A stretch of DNA of 64,000 nucleotides, from contig CAWCEV010000006.1 in the NCBI GenBank assembly GCA_963794655.1, positions 930,001 through 994,000 of the forward strand. Reading direction: 5' to 3'. The notes under the pieces are model-generated. The model ran no database searches. It was not told the origin of the DNA and saw only the letters and a program-made list of their open reading frames with translations. This document shows positions 8,989 through 17,799 of this stretch, one piece after another. Numbering within the stretch: the first letter of the stretch is position 1; each line of letters opens with the position of its first letter. A program made the position numbers and the translations under genes. This stretch comes from Roseiarcus sp963794655 (GTDB lineage Bacteria; Pseudomonadota; Alphaproteobacteria; Rhizobiales; Beijerinckiaceae).

Positions 8989-10146
8989 CTATGCAAAGAC
9001 GCCGTAACCCGGCACCGCGTGCCGCTTGACGCTGTCCATGTCCAGATCGACGCCGATGCCGGGAGTGTCGGGGATGGCGATATGTCCGTCCTTGACGATG
9101 GAGCCCGACCCGTCCGGGGCACGGACATAGCTGTCCCAAACCTCGCGCTCCTCGAGCGCGTGCCATTCTAGCACCAGGAAGTTTGGAACGGCGGCGCAGG
9201 TGTGGCAGGTCGCCATCGTGCCGAGCGGCGTCGAGACGAGATGCGGCGCAAAGGGCAGATAGTAGACTTCGGCGAGATTCGCGATCTTCTTGCTCTCTGC
9301 GAGACCGCCGCATTTCGGCACGTCCGGCATGATCACGTCGGCGGCCTGCTGCTCGAGCAATTCGCGGAAACCCCAGCGCATGTAGAGGTTCTCGCCGACG
9401 CAGATCGGCGTGCGGCTGCGCGCGCGCACCTGACGAAGCGCATCCACATTCTCGGCCGGAATCGGCTCCTCCAACCACAGGAGCTTGAAGGGCTCCATCT
9501 CCCAAGCGATGCGGCAGGCGCTTGGCACGTCGTACCGCGCATGGAGGTCAATGCAAAGATCAATGTCCGGCCCGATTGCGTCGCGGACGGCGGCGACGCG
9601 CTCGACCATCGATTGGATCTCGGCGGCGTTCGCCGTGTGATTCGCCGCATCGAACTTCGCCGGATGGCGCAGATTATCGACGTCGAACTTGAGGGCGGTG
9701 AAGCCGTCGGCAACCATCCGTCGCGCGCGGGCCGCGCAGCCCTTGGGAGAGCCGGACGCTTCATCCCCGTCGCCACAGTCGGCGTACAGCCGTATGCGGT
9801 CGCGGAACTTGCCGCCGAGCATGCGGTAGAGGGGCTGGCCCGCGGCCTTGGCGGCGAGGTCCCAGAGGGCGAGCTCGATGCCGCTTAGCGCAATCAGGAA
9901 GACGCCCGATTGCGCGCCCGAGAAGACATGGTTGCGGCGGAGCTTTTCCCAGCAATGTTCGACATTGCGCGGATCCTCGCCGATGAGTTCTTTCTTGAGC
10001 TGCGAGATGAGGCCGACAACAGCTGCCGCGCCGGCGTCGGGATTGGCTTCGCCGTAACCGACGAGCCCCTCATCGGTGTCGATGCGCACCAGCGTCGCTT
10101 GACCGTGATAGGCGACGACCGCGGTCTTGATGTCGGTGATCTTCAT
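8989..10146 (-). CDS. Enolase-superfamily sugar-acid dehydratase (mandelate racemase/muconate lactonizing family)
   Basis: 385 aa from ATG 10146; the frame is open upstream to 10299, but that part overlaps the preceding gene and lacks family resemblance. Mg-binding acids appear in order: D (CIDLHARYDV), E (WLEEPIPAEN), E (VGENLYMRWGF). A basic pair is given by LKFDVD and the histidine in FAPHLVSTP. This is the usual arrangement of acid-sugar dehydratases of the D-galactonate or gluconate dehydratase type, which remove water from an aldonate to give a 2-keto-3-deoxy acid. It lies 37 bp after the aldo/keto reductase in one operon. A second, distinct member of the superfamily lies at 15548-16720. 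Confidence 0.88.
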   Translation of the reverse strand: MKITDIKTAVVAYHGQATLVRIDTDEGLVGYGEANPDAGAAAVVGLISQLKKELIGEDPRNVEHCWEKLRRNHVFSGAQSGVFLIALSGIELALWDLAAKAAGQPLYRMLGGKFRDRIRLYADCGDGDEASGSPKGCAARARRMVADGFTALKFDVDNLRHPAKFDAANHTANAAEIQSMVERVAAVRDAIGPDIDLCIDLHARYDVPSACRIAWEMEPFKLLWLEEPIPAENVDALRQVRARSRTPICVGENLYMRWGFRELLEQQAADVIMPDVPKCGGLAESKKIANLAEVYYLPFAPHLVSTPLGTMATCHTCAAVPNFLVLEWHALEEREVWDSYVRAPDGSGSIVKDGHIAIPDTPGIGVDLDMDSVKRHAVPGYGVFA

Positions 10147-10183
10147 ATTCGGTGAATTTCCCCTTTTACTGCCGGCGTTTGTG

Positions 10184-11170
10184 TCAGGCCTTCTGAGGCG
10201 CCTTCGGCTTGCCGTAACGCGCCCAGTAGCCGAACATGTCGCCCTTGCCGGCAATTTCCGCCCAGATCGGCGAGGTAAGCTGATCGATCGCGGCGACATC
10301 GTCAGGCGTGATTGTCCAGCCGACGCTTCCGACGTTTTCTTCGATCTCCCGCACCGTCCGCGCGCCGAGCAGCGGGGCGCTTACGCCGGGCCGGCTGGTC
10401 AGCCATTGCACGGCGAGTTGCGGGACAGACTTGCCATATTTCTTGGCGATCGGACGTAGGCCATCGACCGCGTCGAGCGCGCGTTCATAGACGCCTGGTT
10501 GAAATAGGACCGTGGTCCGGCGCTCGTCCCCTTCGGCGAACGCGGTGTTGCGAGACAGCGTTCCCGTGAGGAGTCCCTGAGCGAGGCCGCTGTAAGGCAT
10601 GATTCCGATGTTGTGCTTGCGGCAATAGGGCAGAATTTCTGCTTCAATCTCGCGCCAGAGCATGTTGTAGGGCGGCTGCAGAACATCGATGGTCCCATGC
10701 GAGCGTGCCTGATCCATTTCGCTAGGCCCGAAGTTCGAGACGCCGATCGCACGGATCCGCCCCTTGGCGCGCATCTGCTCCAGCGCTTCCATAGTGGGTC
10801 CGATCGGAAAATCCGGATTGGGCCAGTGAATGAAGTAGACGTCGAGATGGTCTGTCTGCAGGCGCTTCATCGATCCTTCAATGGCGCCTGCCATTTCGCT
10901 TGGCGCGAGATGGTTCGGCGCCACTTTGGTCGCGACTACCGCCTTGTCCCGTCGTCCTGCCAGCGCCTTGCCTAGCACCTCCTCCGCATGACCTTGGCCA
11001 TACGCTTCGGCCGTGTCGATAAGCGTAACTCCTAGGTCGAGCGCCCGGTGAATGACGCGAATCGATTCGGCGTCGTCAGCGGCGCCCCAGAACGCGCCAG
11101 ACATGCCCCAGGTGCCGAGCCCAATCTCCGAGACGGAAACAGGCGAAGATCCCAAACGACGGTGCTGCAA
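10184..11170 (-). CDS. Aldo/keto reductase
   Basis: 328 aa TIM-barrel NADPH oxidoreductase. The catalytic tetrad is visible: D52 and Y57 in IDTAEAYGQG, K82 in VATKVAP and H115 in YFIHWPNP. The VSNFG segment and the C-terminal LLGARTVREIEEN cofactor-binding region are also normal. It is the first gene of the leftward operon and its promoter overlaps an operator shared with the rightward transporter operon. With the downstream dehydratase and epimerase it probably oxidises or reduces a sugar at C1; the exact sugar is not known. Confidence 0.9.
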   Translation of the reverse strand: MQHRRLGSSPVSVSEIGLGTWGMSGAFWGAADDAESIRVIHRALDLGVTLIDTAEAYGQGHAEEVLGKALAGRRDKAVVATKVAPNHLAPSEMAGAIEGSMKRLQTDHLDVYFIHWPNPDFPIGPTMEALEQMRAKGRIRAIGVSNFGPSEMDQARSHGTIDVLQPPYNMLWREIEAEILPYCRKHNIGIMPYSGLAQGLLTGTLSRNTAFAEGDERRTTVLFQPGVYERALDAVDGLRPIAKKYGKSVPQLAVQWLTSRPGVSAPLLGARTVREIEENVGSVGWTITPDDVAAIDQLTSPIWAEIAGKGDMFGYWARYGKPKAPQKA

Positions 11171-11242
11171 TGGCTGTCCTCCCTTTCGACGCCAATCGGA
11201 CGTCCTCGTTGTGCCTGACCGACGGATGCCGCTTCGATCAGT

Positions 11243-11281
11243 CTTATACGCTTATAGACTTATCTGACAAGTCGACTTAAG
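11243..11281 (-). promoter_or_regulatory. Promoter of the leftward operon with overlapping GntR-type operator
   Basis: Read on the minus strand, a -35 TTGTCA (11265-11270) and -10 TATAAG (11243-11248) are 16 bp apart. The -35 lies inside TATCTGACAAGTCGA (11261-11275), which recurs with one difference at 12356-12370. Its minus-strand reading TTGTCAGATAA resembles the FadR/GntR pattern TNGTNNNACNA. A repressor bound here would block the -35 box. Seen in sequence; regulator identity is inferred from the GntR gene lying between the two sites. Confidence 0.6.
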
Positions 11282-11328
11282 GACAAATCGAGACGCCTCA
11301 GGGACGCCCTCGCTGAGAAGGCCCTGAC

Positions 11329-12036
11329 CTATTGCGCGTCTGCGGCCTCGACCATCATCGCTACCGTGTTTTTTTCCAGATGTTTTCGCATCGCGGCCTC
11401 CGCCCGCTCAGGGTCGCGCGCGGCGAGAGCCTCGTATATCGCGCGGTGCTGCTCGGTCGCGGTCGGCAGCGCATGAGGAGCTTGATTGCTGATGCGTCGG
11501 CTTGCCGATTGCCACCATCGCGAGGAATACATGAAACGATCGAGGATGCGATTGCGGGTGGCCCGGCAGATTTCCATGTGGAACTCCAGGTCGAGTTTTA
11601 GATATCCGTGCGGGTCTTCCTCGTGCTCGACCATTGCGTCGAGGAGCGCCCGAAGGCGGGTAAGGTCCTCATTGGTCAAGCTTCTCGCCGCTCGCGCCGC
11701 GATGGGGGGTTCAAAGATAAAGCGCGCGTCGTGCAGTTCGAGAAGCAACTCCCGAACCTGGGCCTGCGGCAACCATTCGATGAGCAGCGGGCTCAGATAG
11801 TCCCATTCGGCGATCGGCCGCAGCATGACCCGTCGTCCTTGCGCGATCTCGACCATATCGAGCGAACTCAGGATTTTGAGGGCCTCTCGCGCGACCGCTC
11901 GCGAGACCCCGAACTCGACTAGGATCTGCAGCTCGGACGGCGCCCGGCCGTCGGGAAACTCGCCTTGGGCAATTCGGCGCACCAGAACGGCGGCCACCTG
12001 GGTTGGCAAAGTACGGAGTTTGACCTTCGTGGGCAT
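11329..12036 (-). CDS. GntR-family regulator, FadR subfamily (FCD domain)
   Basis: 235 aa. The N-terminal winged helix-turn-helix (residues about 8-75) contains PSELQILVEFGVSRAVAREA. The C-terminal FCD ligand domain has the metal-binding pattern DLEFHMEI and the closing EQHRAIYEALAARDPERAE helix with a final RKHLE. Such regulators usually repress sugar-acid genes and release DNA on binding the acid. It lies between the two operons it probably controls (8020-11170 leftward and 12398-17525 rightward), both preceded by the same operator-like sequence. No copy of the site was noticed right in front of its own start. Confidence 0.9.
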   Translation of the reverse strand: MPTKVKLRTLPTQVAAVLVRRIAQGEFPDGRAPSELQILVEFGVSRAVAREALKILSSLDMVEIAQGRRVMLRPIAEWDYLSPLLIEWLPQAQVRELLLELHDARFIFEPPIAARAARSLTNEDLTRLRALLDAMVEHEEDPHGYLKLDLEFHMEICRATRNRILDRFMYSSRWWQSASRRISNQAPHALPTATEQHRAIYEALAARDPERAEAAMRKHLEKNTVAMMVEAADAQ

Positions 12037-12322
12037 GGGGATCGCTCTACGTCAGCAAAAAGATCGACGGAAGCCCCAATCGCCGTCCGCGATAACGCCC
12101 CGCTCGCGCAAAGGCGATCTTTCCAAGGGGCCGAGAGCTTCCATTTCAAAAAGGGGCTCGCGGAATCGTAGCATAATCGCGTCCGTAGCTTCCTGAACGA
12201 GCCGGCTTGTCCACGTTATCATGCCTGATCCTCCGTGAATGCGACTGGAGCCACACACCATAAATCTCCATGCTCAAAAGGTACGCATTTTCGCAAAAAC
12301 CAGTGGGGACCAAATCTGATGC

Positions 12323-12370
12323 TTGACCTCCTATCATGGTAAGAGTAGCATAACCTATCAGACAAGTCGA
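12323..12370 (+). promoter_or_regulatory. Promoter and GntR-type operator of the rightward transporter operon
   Basis: TTGACC (12323-12328) and TAGCAT (12346-12351) are spaced by 17 bp. TATCAGACAAGTCGA lies at 12356-12370, directly downstream of the -10 and over the expected transcription start. It differs by one base from the site at 11261-11275. The remaining intergenic sequence from 12037 to 12322 shows no gene or repeat that I can support, but it must hold the promoter of the GntR gene. Confidence 0.6.
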
Positions 12371-12397
12371 TAAGCATATAAGCAAAGGGAGGAACCT

Positions 12398-13684
12398 ATG
12401 GTGATCGACAAGCTATCCAGGCGGAGTTTCATCGGGGGAACGGCGGCGGCGTTAGGCGCGAGCAGTATTACGGTGCGCCGTGCTCGTGCCGCGGCAGGGA
12501 CGGAGATCAGGGCGCTTCTCATAACAGGTGGGCCCACTTATCCAAAATATTGGGAAAAAATAGTACAAGATTTTACGCAGAAGACTGGAATAACAGTAAA
12601 ATACGATCTCCTTGAATTCACGCCGTTGACGACGAAGACCGTTACCCTTGGCGCCGCCGGGAGCGACTTATACGACGTGTTTAGCACGCACACAGCGCAG
12701 ATTGGTTCTTTCTTCAACTATTTTGCGCCTCTCAACGATTATTTCTCCTCGGATGAGCTCAAGGACTTTTACGAAGTCGGGGTGAAGTACTTGGTCGACC
12801 CGAAGACCAACCACCTCGCCGCGATTCCCCGCAACATGGACGCCAGGACGCAGTATTACCGCAAGGACGTCTACGACGAACATAACCTGAAGCCGGCGGT
12901 CACATGGGAGGATTTGGTGAGCGCCAGCGAAAAGGTGACCGGAAACGGCCACTACGGCCTCGTCGTGCCCGGCCAGGGCGACCCAGCGCAGCGGACGTTC
13001 AGCGATTTTCTCTGGCAGGCGGGCGGCGAGTGGGTCGACGAGCACAACAAGCCTTCGTTCAACTCGGCCGAGGGCATTAAGGCGCTTACTTTCCACCGGG
13101 ATCTCATCCAGAAATACAAGGTCGTGCCGCCCGACGCCGTCTCGTTCCAGTGGAACGAGAACTCGACCGAATTCTCTTCCGGTTCGGTGTACGCGAACTT
13201 CGACTGGCCCGGCAGCTTTGCGACGCTCTCAAATCCTGAGACGTCCAAGATTGTCGGCAAATGGGCGACCGCGCCATACGTGCGTGACAAGACTGCGATC
13301 TCTTGCGCGATATCGCATGCGATGGCGCTCAATAGCGTGTCCAAGAAAAAGGACGCGGCGGTCGAGTTCATCAAATACACCGTAAGTCCGGAGGCGCAGG
13401 CGTTGAACTTCCAGCAGTTCAGCAACTTTCCGAGTCGACTATCGGTCGCCAAACAAGCGGTTGCGGCTGCTAAGGGTCAAGAGGCGGAGTGGCTTGCGCA
13501 GCTCGAGCAAACCATCGCGACTGGCAAGGAGTGGCCGAAACTGCCGGGCTTTTCGCGGGTCTGCACGCTGATGTTCGCGGCGATCGAGCGGGCGTTGAGC
13601 AACCAGATGTCGCCAGAAGACTCGCTCAACCAGGCGGCGAAAGAGGCCCTTCAGGTGATGACGCAGGCCGGAGCCTACAACTAG
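12398..13684 (+). CDS. ABC importer substrate-binding protein (family 1, sugar type)
   Basis: 428 aa periplasmic binding protein. It starts after a strong ribosome site (AAAGGGAGGAACCT). The N-terminus carries a Tat-type signal: SRRSFIGG followed by an Ala-rich stretch and ARAAAG, so it is probably exported folded. The mature part follows the family-1 pattern of CUT1 carbohydrate binding proteins (QDFTQKTGITVKYD early, a WPGSFA segment in the middle, then YTVSPEAQALNFQQFSNFP). First gene of a rightward operon with two permeases and two catabolic enzymes; the ligand is likely the sugar or sugar acid handled by those enzymes. Confidence 0.88.
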   Translation: MVIDKLSRRSFIGGTAAALGASSITVRRARAAAGTEIRALLITGGPTYPKYWEKIVQDFTQKTGITVKYDLLEFTPLTTKTVTLGAAGSDLYDVFSTHTAQIGSFFNYFAPLNDYFSSDELKDFYEVGVKYLVDPKTNHLAAIPRNMDARTQYYRKDVYDEHNLKPAVTWEDLVSASEKVTGNGHYGLVVPGQGDPAQRTFSDFLWQAGGEWVDEHNKPSFNSAEGIKALTFHRDLIQKYKVVPPDAVSFQWNENSTEFSSGSVYANFDWPGSFATLSNPETSKIVGKWATAPYVRDKTAISCAISHAMALNSVSKKKDAAVEFIKYTVSPEAQALNFQQFSNFPSRLSVAKQAVAAAKGQEAEWLAQLEQTIATGKEWPKLPGFSRVCTLMFAAIERALSNQMSPEDSLNQAAKEALQVMTQAGAYN

Positions 13685-13685
13685 C

Positions 13686-14606
13686 ATGGCGTTCGCGTCG
13701 GTACAGGCGCGGGGTTGGCGGCGAAGGTCGCCGCTGGCCCCATCCTGGACGACGGGATATCTCCTGGCCGGGCCTGCCCTCGTCGCCATGATCGGGATTT
13801 TCGTCTACCCGCTCGGCTACTCGTTCGTAATGAGTTTCTTCCGATGGGACCTCACGGCGACGTCACAGGAATTTCGCGGTTTGGCCAACTACACCGACAT
13901 GTTGGCCAGTCCCGAGTTTCATCAATCCTTCCGCGCGCAGGTCATCTTCAGCGTCGCCTCGATAGGTATCGAGGTGGTCGCTGGCATCGCGATCGCGGTG
14001 CTGGTCAACGGCAAGTTGCGCGGCCTTAGGGCCGCGCGAATGCTGTTGCTCGTCCCGCCGATGATTGCCCCTGCAGTCGTTGGACTGAACTTCCGCTGGC
14101 TCTTCAACGGCCAATACGGTCTGGCCAATGCGGCGCTGCGCGCCCTCCATCTGCCCGAGGCTCCCTGGCTGTCCGATCCGAACTGGGCGCTTGCCTCGGT
14201 CGTCATCGCTGACGTGTGGCAAAACACGCCCCTCATGGTCCTGCTTTTTCTCGCCGGCCTGCAATCGCTGCCCCAGGAGCCGTTGGAGGCGGCCGCGGTC
14301 GATGGGGCGTCGGAGTGGAACATCTTCTGGTGGATCGTCCTGCCGCTGATGCGGCCAATAATCATGATCGCATTGATGTTGCGGATCACCGACACGTTCC
14401 GCACGTTCGACGTCGTCTGGCTCATGACCCAAGGGGGACCGGGCGGCGCCACCAACCTCATCACTGTGAACGCCTATCTGCTCGCGTTCCAGGCGATCGA
14501 TTTCGGCCACGCGGCGGCGGTTTCCTACATCGCGCTCTTCTTATCGCTTCTCCTCCTCGGGATCCTCTATGGCTTACCGTGGTTGCGCGCGGAGAGCGAA
14601 TGGTGA
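13686..14606 (+). CDS. ABC sugar permease (CUT1, MalF/UgpA-like)
   Basis: 306 aa with about six membrane segments, beginning with the hydrophobic GYLLAGPALVAMIGIFVYPL. The cytoplasmic EAA loop that docks the ATPase is clear (EAAAVDGASEWNIFWWIVLP). It starts 1 bp after the binding-protein stop, and its end overlaps the start of the second permease. Family members form a heterodimer with the next gene product in the inner membrane. Confidence 0.9.
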   Translation: MAFASVQARGWRRRSPLAPSWTTGYLLAGPALVAMIGIFVYPLGYSFVMSFFRWDLTATSQEFRGLANYTDMLASPEFHQSFRAQVIFSVASIGIEVVAGIAIAVLVNGKLRGLRAARMLLLVPPMIAPAVVGLNFRWLFNGQYGLANAALRALHLPEAPWLSDPNWALASVVIADVWQNTPLMVLLFLAGLQSLPQEPLEAAAVDGASEWNIFWWIVLPLMRPIIMIALMLRITDTFRTFDVVWLMTQGGPGGATNLITVNAYLLAFQAIDFGHAAAVSYIALFLSLLLLGILYGLPWLRAESEW

Positions 14607-15487
14607 GCGACCAGGCGCTGCAGCCGCGACTCGTCGCGGCGGTCGGACCCGCTCGGCGGCGGCGTATATCCGCGGGCCTTGTCGCGCGTTACGCGGCGCT
14701 CGTCCTGACGCTCGTTCTGACGATCTTTCCGCTCGCTTGGCTCGTGATCACGTCGCTGCGCTACTCCCCGGAAATCTTCGCAACGCCGGTCCACGTGATC
14801 CCCGAATCGGTGACGTTCAGCCAATATGTCGCGGTCTTCAGTCAGTACGGTCTCGCAAATTATCTCTGGAACACGATCATCGTCTCGCTTGCGACCGTCG
14901 TCACGGTGACCCTCCTGTCGGTCCCGTGCGCTTACGCCATCGCCCGTTTCAGGCTCCCTGGGCAGAAGCTTGTCGTTTCCTTGCTCCTGATCATGCGGAT
15001 GATCCCTGTCGTGGCGCTTGCGATCCCATTGTTCGCGGTCTTCGCGAAAGTTCACCTGTTGGACACTTTATCGGCGCTGATCCTCACTCATACGGCCGCC
15101 AAGCTTCCCATCGCCATATGGCTGTTGATTGGCTTCATCCAGGACTTGCCGAAAGAGATTGAGGAATCAGCTTTGATGGACGGTGCCGGCACGCTCCGCA
15201 CCCTCGTCCAGATCGTGAGCCCGCTCATCGCCCCGGGCATCGGCGCCAGCGCCGTCATCACCTTCCTCTTCACCTGGAACGACCTGCTGATCGCGCTTAC
15301 TCTGACTTCCAGCGAAAGGGCGCAGACGCTGCCGGTCGGCCTCACCAATTTCGTGTCCCAATTCGGAATCGACTGGGGCGCGATGTCGGCTGCGGGAGTC
15401 CTCATGGTTATCCCGACGCTTATTTTCGTCTGGTTTGCGCAAGGGTTGCTCGTGAAAGGGCTGGTCGCCGGAGCAGTTCGCGGTTGA
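14600..15487 (+). CDS. ABC sugar permease (CUT1, MalG/UgpE-like)
   Basis: 295 aa from ATG 14600, which overlaps the previous stop (ATGGTGA). The frame is open further upstream inside the preceding permease gene, but that extension is not membrane-like and is rejected. It has about six transmembrane helices and an EAA loop (EIEESALMDGAGTLRTLVQIVSP). The end (FAQGLLVKGLVAGAVRG) is the normal MalG-type C-terminus. No gene for an ATP-binding subunit follows, so this importer must borrow one encoded elsewhere. Confidence 0.9.
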   Translation: MVSDQALQPRLVAAVGPARRRRISAGLVARYAALVLTLVLTIFPLAWLVITSLRYSPEIFATPVHVIPESVTFSQYVAVFSQYGLANYLWNTIIVSLATVVTVTLLSVPCAYAIARFRLPGQKLVVSLLLIMRMIPVVALAIPLFAVFAKVHLLDTLSALILTHTAAKLPIAIWLLIGFIQDLPKEIEESALMDGAGTLRTLVQIVSPLIAPGIGASAVITFLFTWNDLLIALTLTSSERAQTLPVGLTNFVSQFGIDWGAMSAAGVLMVIPTLIFVWFAQGLLVKGLVAGAVRG

Positions 15488-15547
15488 ACCGGCCCTGACT
15501 ACCGAACGCCGCGGAAGGTCGGTCGGCCCGAAGCTCGAGGAGATCGA

Positions 15548-16720
15548 ATGAAAATAGTCGCGGTGATCCCTTGGCTGGTCAAAGTCGAGCGAACATACTG
15601 GGGGGAATTTCTGTTCGTTGAAGTCAGGACCGATGGCGGCCTCTCAGGGTGGGGCGAGATTACAACCACCACCAAAGTCGCCAATCGCGCCATTGCCGCG
15701 ATGCTGCGTCAACTCAATGATTTGCTGATTGGACAGGATCCGACCCGTATCGAGCAGCTGTGGCACAGGACCTTTCGCGCCTTCACCTATATGGGCTCGC
15801 GCGGAGCGGCTTCGCATGTGGTCAGTGGCGTCGACATCGCGCTCTGGGATCTGGTCGGCAAGGTCCGAAACGCGCCGATCTATGAATTGCTAGGCGGGCC
15901 CGTCCGCGACGACATCCTCATCTACACCCATCCCGACCAGTCGAAATTCAGCAGCAAGGGAGGCGTAGTCGAGGAGATCCGCAAGATCGTCGATAGCGGC
16001 CATACCGGAATCAAGTTTGATCCCTTTCCCTATTATGAAGGCTCTTCCGGCTATGCGCACGGCTATCTCGATGGGCAGCTGTCCAAGAAGGGCGAGCGTG
16101 AGGCCGCCGAGCTTACCGCGCTGATCCGCGAAACCGCGGGACCGGAGGTCGAAATCCTGATCGATGCCCATGGCCGCTTCGACGTGCCGACCGCGATTCG
16201 GCTTTGCAGGTCGTTAGAGGACGCGGGCCAGATCGACTGGTTTGAGGAACCTGTCCCGGTCGAGAGCTACAATGCCCTGAGACAGGTGCGCGAGCGCGTC
16301 AGCGCCGCGATTTCAGTAGGGGAAAGATTGCATACGCGATGGGAATTCATCGCCATCTTCGAGCAGCAACTCGCCGACTATGTGATGCCTGACGTCACTT
16401 GGGCCGGCGGAATCAGCGAACTCAAGAAGATCGCCACGCTCGCCGAGGCCTACTATGTACCGATCTCGCCGCACGATGCGAGCGGACCGATCAACGTGAT
16501 CGCTGGCGCGCATGTGATGATGACCGTACCCAATTTCTATCGGATCGAGACCAGCAGCTTCGATCTCAGCCACTATAACCGGCTGATCGATACGCCGCTG
16601 GACAACTCTGGCGGTCGAATCAAACTATCCGGAGAGCCCGGCTTGGGCATCGCCATGAACCTTGATTACCTTCGGCGAAACTCGATCGACGGGTTCGACG
16701 ATCACGACATGCGCAGCTGA
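15548..16720 (+). CDS. Enolase-superfamily sugar-acid dehydratase (second copy type)
   Basis: 390 aa. Catalytic and Mg-binding residues of the mandelate racemase group are visible: K in GIKFDPFP, D in ILIDAHGRFDV, E in WFEEPVPVES, E in SVGERLHTRWEF and H in ISPHDASGP. This fits galactonate dehydratase-like enzymes that dehydrate an aldonate. It differs clearly from the protein at 8989-10146 and is not a recent duplicate. It lies 60 bp after the permease genes and before the RraA-like gene, a reasonable order for uptake, dehydration and aldol cleavage. Substrate unknown. Confidence 0.88.
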   Translation: MKIVAVIPWLVKVERTYWGEFLFVEVRTDGGLSGWGEITTTTKVANRAIAAMLRQLNDLLIGQDPTRIEQLWHRTFRAFTYMGSRGAASHVVSGVDIALWDLVGKVRNAPIYELLGGPVRDDILIYTHPDQSKFSSKGGVVEEIRKIVDSGHTGIKFDPFPYYEGSSGYAHGYLDGQLSKKGEREAAELTALIRETAGPEVEILIDAHGRFDVPTAIRLCRSLEDAGQIDWFEEPVPVESYNALRQVRERVSAAISVGERLHTRWEFIAIFEQQLADYVMPDVTWAGGISELKKIATLAEAYYVPISPHDASGPINVIAGAHVMMTVPNFYRIETSSFDLSHYNRLIDTPLDNSGGRIKLSGEPGLGIAMNLDYLRRNSIDGFDDHDMRS

Positions 16721-16775
16721 CGGCGCTCGAAGGGCGCTCGGGCGCCTCGCGTGAGCCATAGAGAGGGAGAGCAGA

Positions 16776-17525
16776 TTGAACGCCGGCGTCGAGATCAAGG
16801 ACATCCAGCGGCCGCCTCGCGATTTGGTGGATGCGCTCGCCAAAATCGGCTCGGCGACGCTGAGCAGCGAGTTGGCTCAACGCTTGGGCATACGTGATCC
16901 GCAGATCAGAGGCCCCCGGCCGCTGAGACCGGGGCGAACTGTCGCAGGGCCGGCGTTGACGCTGCAATGCATGCCGAAACGCGAGGATCTTTATGGCGAG
17001 GCCGAATACGAGGATCCGGAGCGGCAATTGCATCGGCATGTGCTCTACCCGACCCAGCCTGGCGATGTTGTGGTGGTGGATGCGCGCGGCGACCTCGGCA
17101 GCGGCATTTTCGGAGAGATGATGCTGACGTTCTTCGCTGGCAGGGGCGGGGCTGGCGTCGTGATCGACGGCTGCATCCGGGACTCGGCGGAAGCGGCCAA
17201 GCTGGATCTCGGGATCTGGGTCAAGGGCGTGACGCCGAACTACCACGCTCAGACCAACATCATTCCATTCGCGGTGAACGTACCGATCGCCTGCGCCAAT
17301 GTGCTCGTGATTCCAGGCGACATCATCGTCGCCGACGACGACGGGGTGGTCGTTGTGCCTATTGCGCTCGCTCCCAAACTGGTCGAGCTCGCCGGGCAGC
17401 ACACGGAGTGGGAGGAGTTTACTCGCATGCGGTTGTCGCAGGGCGGAGATCTGCGGAAATACTATCCCCTGACTGCAGAGGCCGAGGCGGAGTACCAGGC
17501 CTGGCGCAAGGCGCAGCAGGGCTGA
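16776..17525 (+). CDS. RraA-like / 4-hydroxy-4-methyl-2-oxoglutarate aldolase family protein
   Basis: 249 aa with a TTG start behind GAGAGGGAGAGC; no better start is in frame nearby. The RraA fold motifs are present: VDARGDLGSGIFGEMM, then GAGVVIDGCIRDS, where R and D bind the keto acid and the divalent metal, and GDIIVADDDGVVVVP near the end. Members cleave 4-hydroxy-2-keto acids to pyruvate plus another keto acid; some only regulate RNase E. Next to a sugar-acid dehydratase, an aldolase or decarboxylase role on a 2-keto-3-deoxy acid is more likely. Last gene of the operon. Confidence 0.82.
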   Translation: MNAGVEIKDIQRPPRDLVDALAKIGSATLSSELAQRLGIRDPQIRGPRPLRPGRTVAGPALTLQCMPKREDLYGEAEYEDPERQLHRHVLYPTQPGDVVVVDARGDLGSGIFGEMMLTFFAGRGGAGVVIDGCIRDSAEAAKLDLGIWVKGVTPNYHAQTNIIPFAVNVPIACANVLVIPGDIIVADDDGVVVVPIALAPKLVELAGQHTEWEEFTRMRLSQGGDLRKYYPLTAEAEAEYQAWRKAQQG

Positions 17526-17762
17526 TTGGTCTCGACGATTGGCGGGCGCTTCTCGCGAACAACAAGGTCCGTCGCGGGCGGTGGTGTGGCGATGCGTCTT
17601 TGCAGGGGAAGGTTCGTTCGGCCGCGAGAGAATCACGCGCCGGGCCCGCGCCGTCTGGAAGAGATCCGGAAGCTACGCCCGTATCTTACCGGGCCCGAAG
17701 TGCTGCAGGTTCGTGTAAAGGGTTGGTGGTGGACGCAGTCCTTCCAAACCGGTCTCTGCCCC

Positions 17763-17799
17763 AAATTCCCTGTTTTCGCCCCGAAACAGGGAATTTTTT
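17763..17799 (+). terminator. Strong hairpin with T-run after the RraA-like operon
   Basis: A perfect 13-bp inverted repeat, AAATTCCCTGTTT (17763-17775) against AAACAGGGAATTT (17784-17796), with an 8-base GC-rich loop and six T in 17794-17799. It fits an intrinsic terminator for rightward transcription, 238 bp after the stop at 17525. It also contains the AACAGGGA unit repeated just downstream, so it may belong to that repeat family rather than act only as a terminator. Confidence 0.6.
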
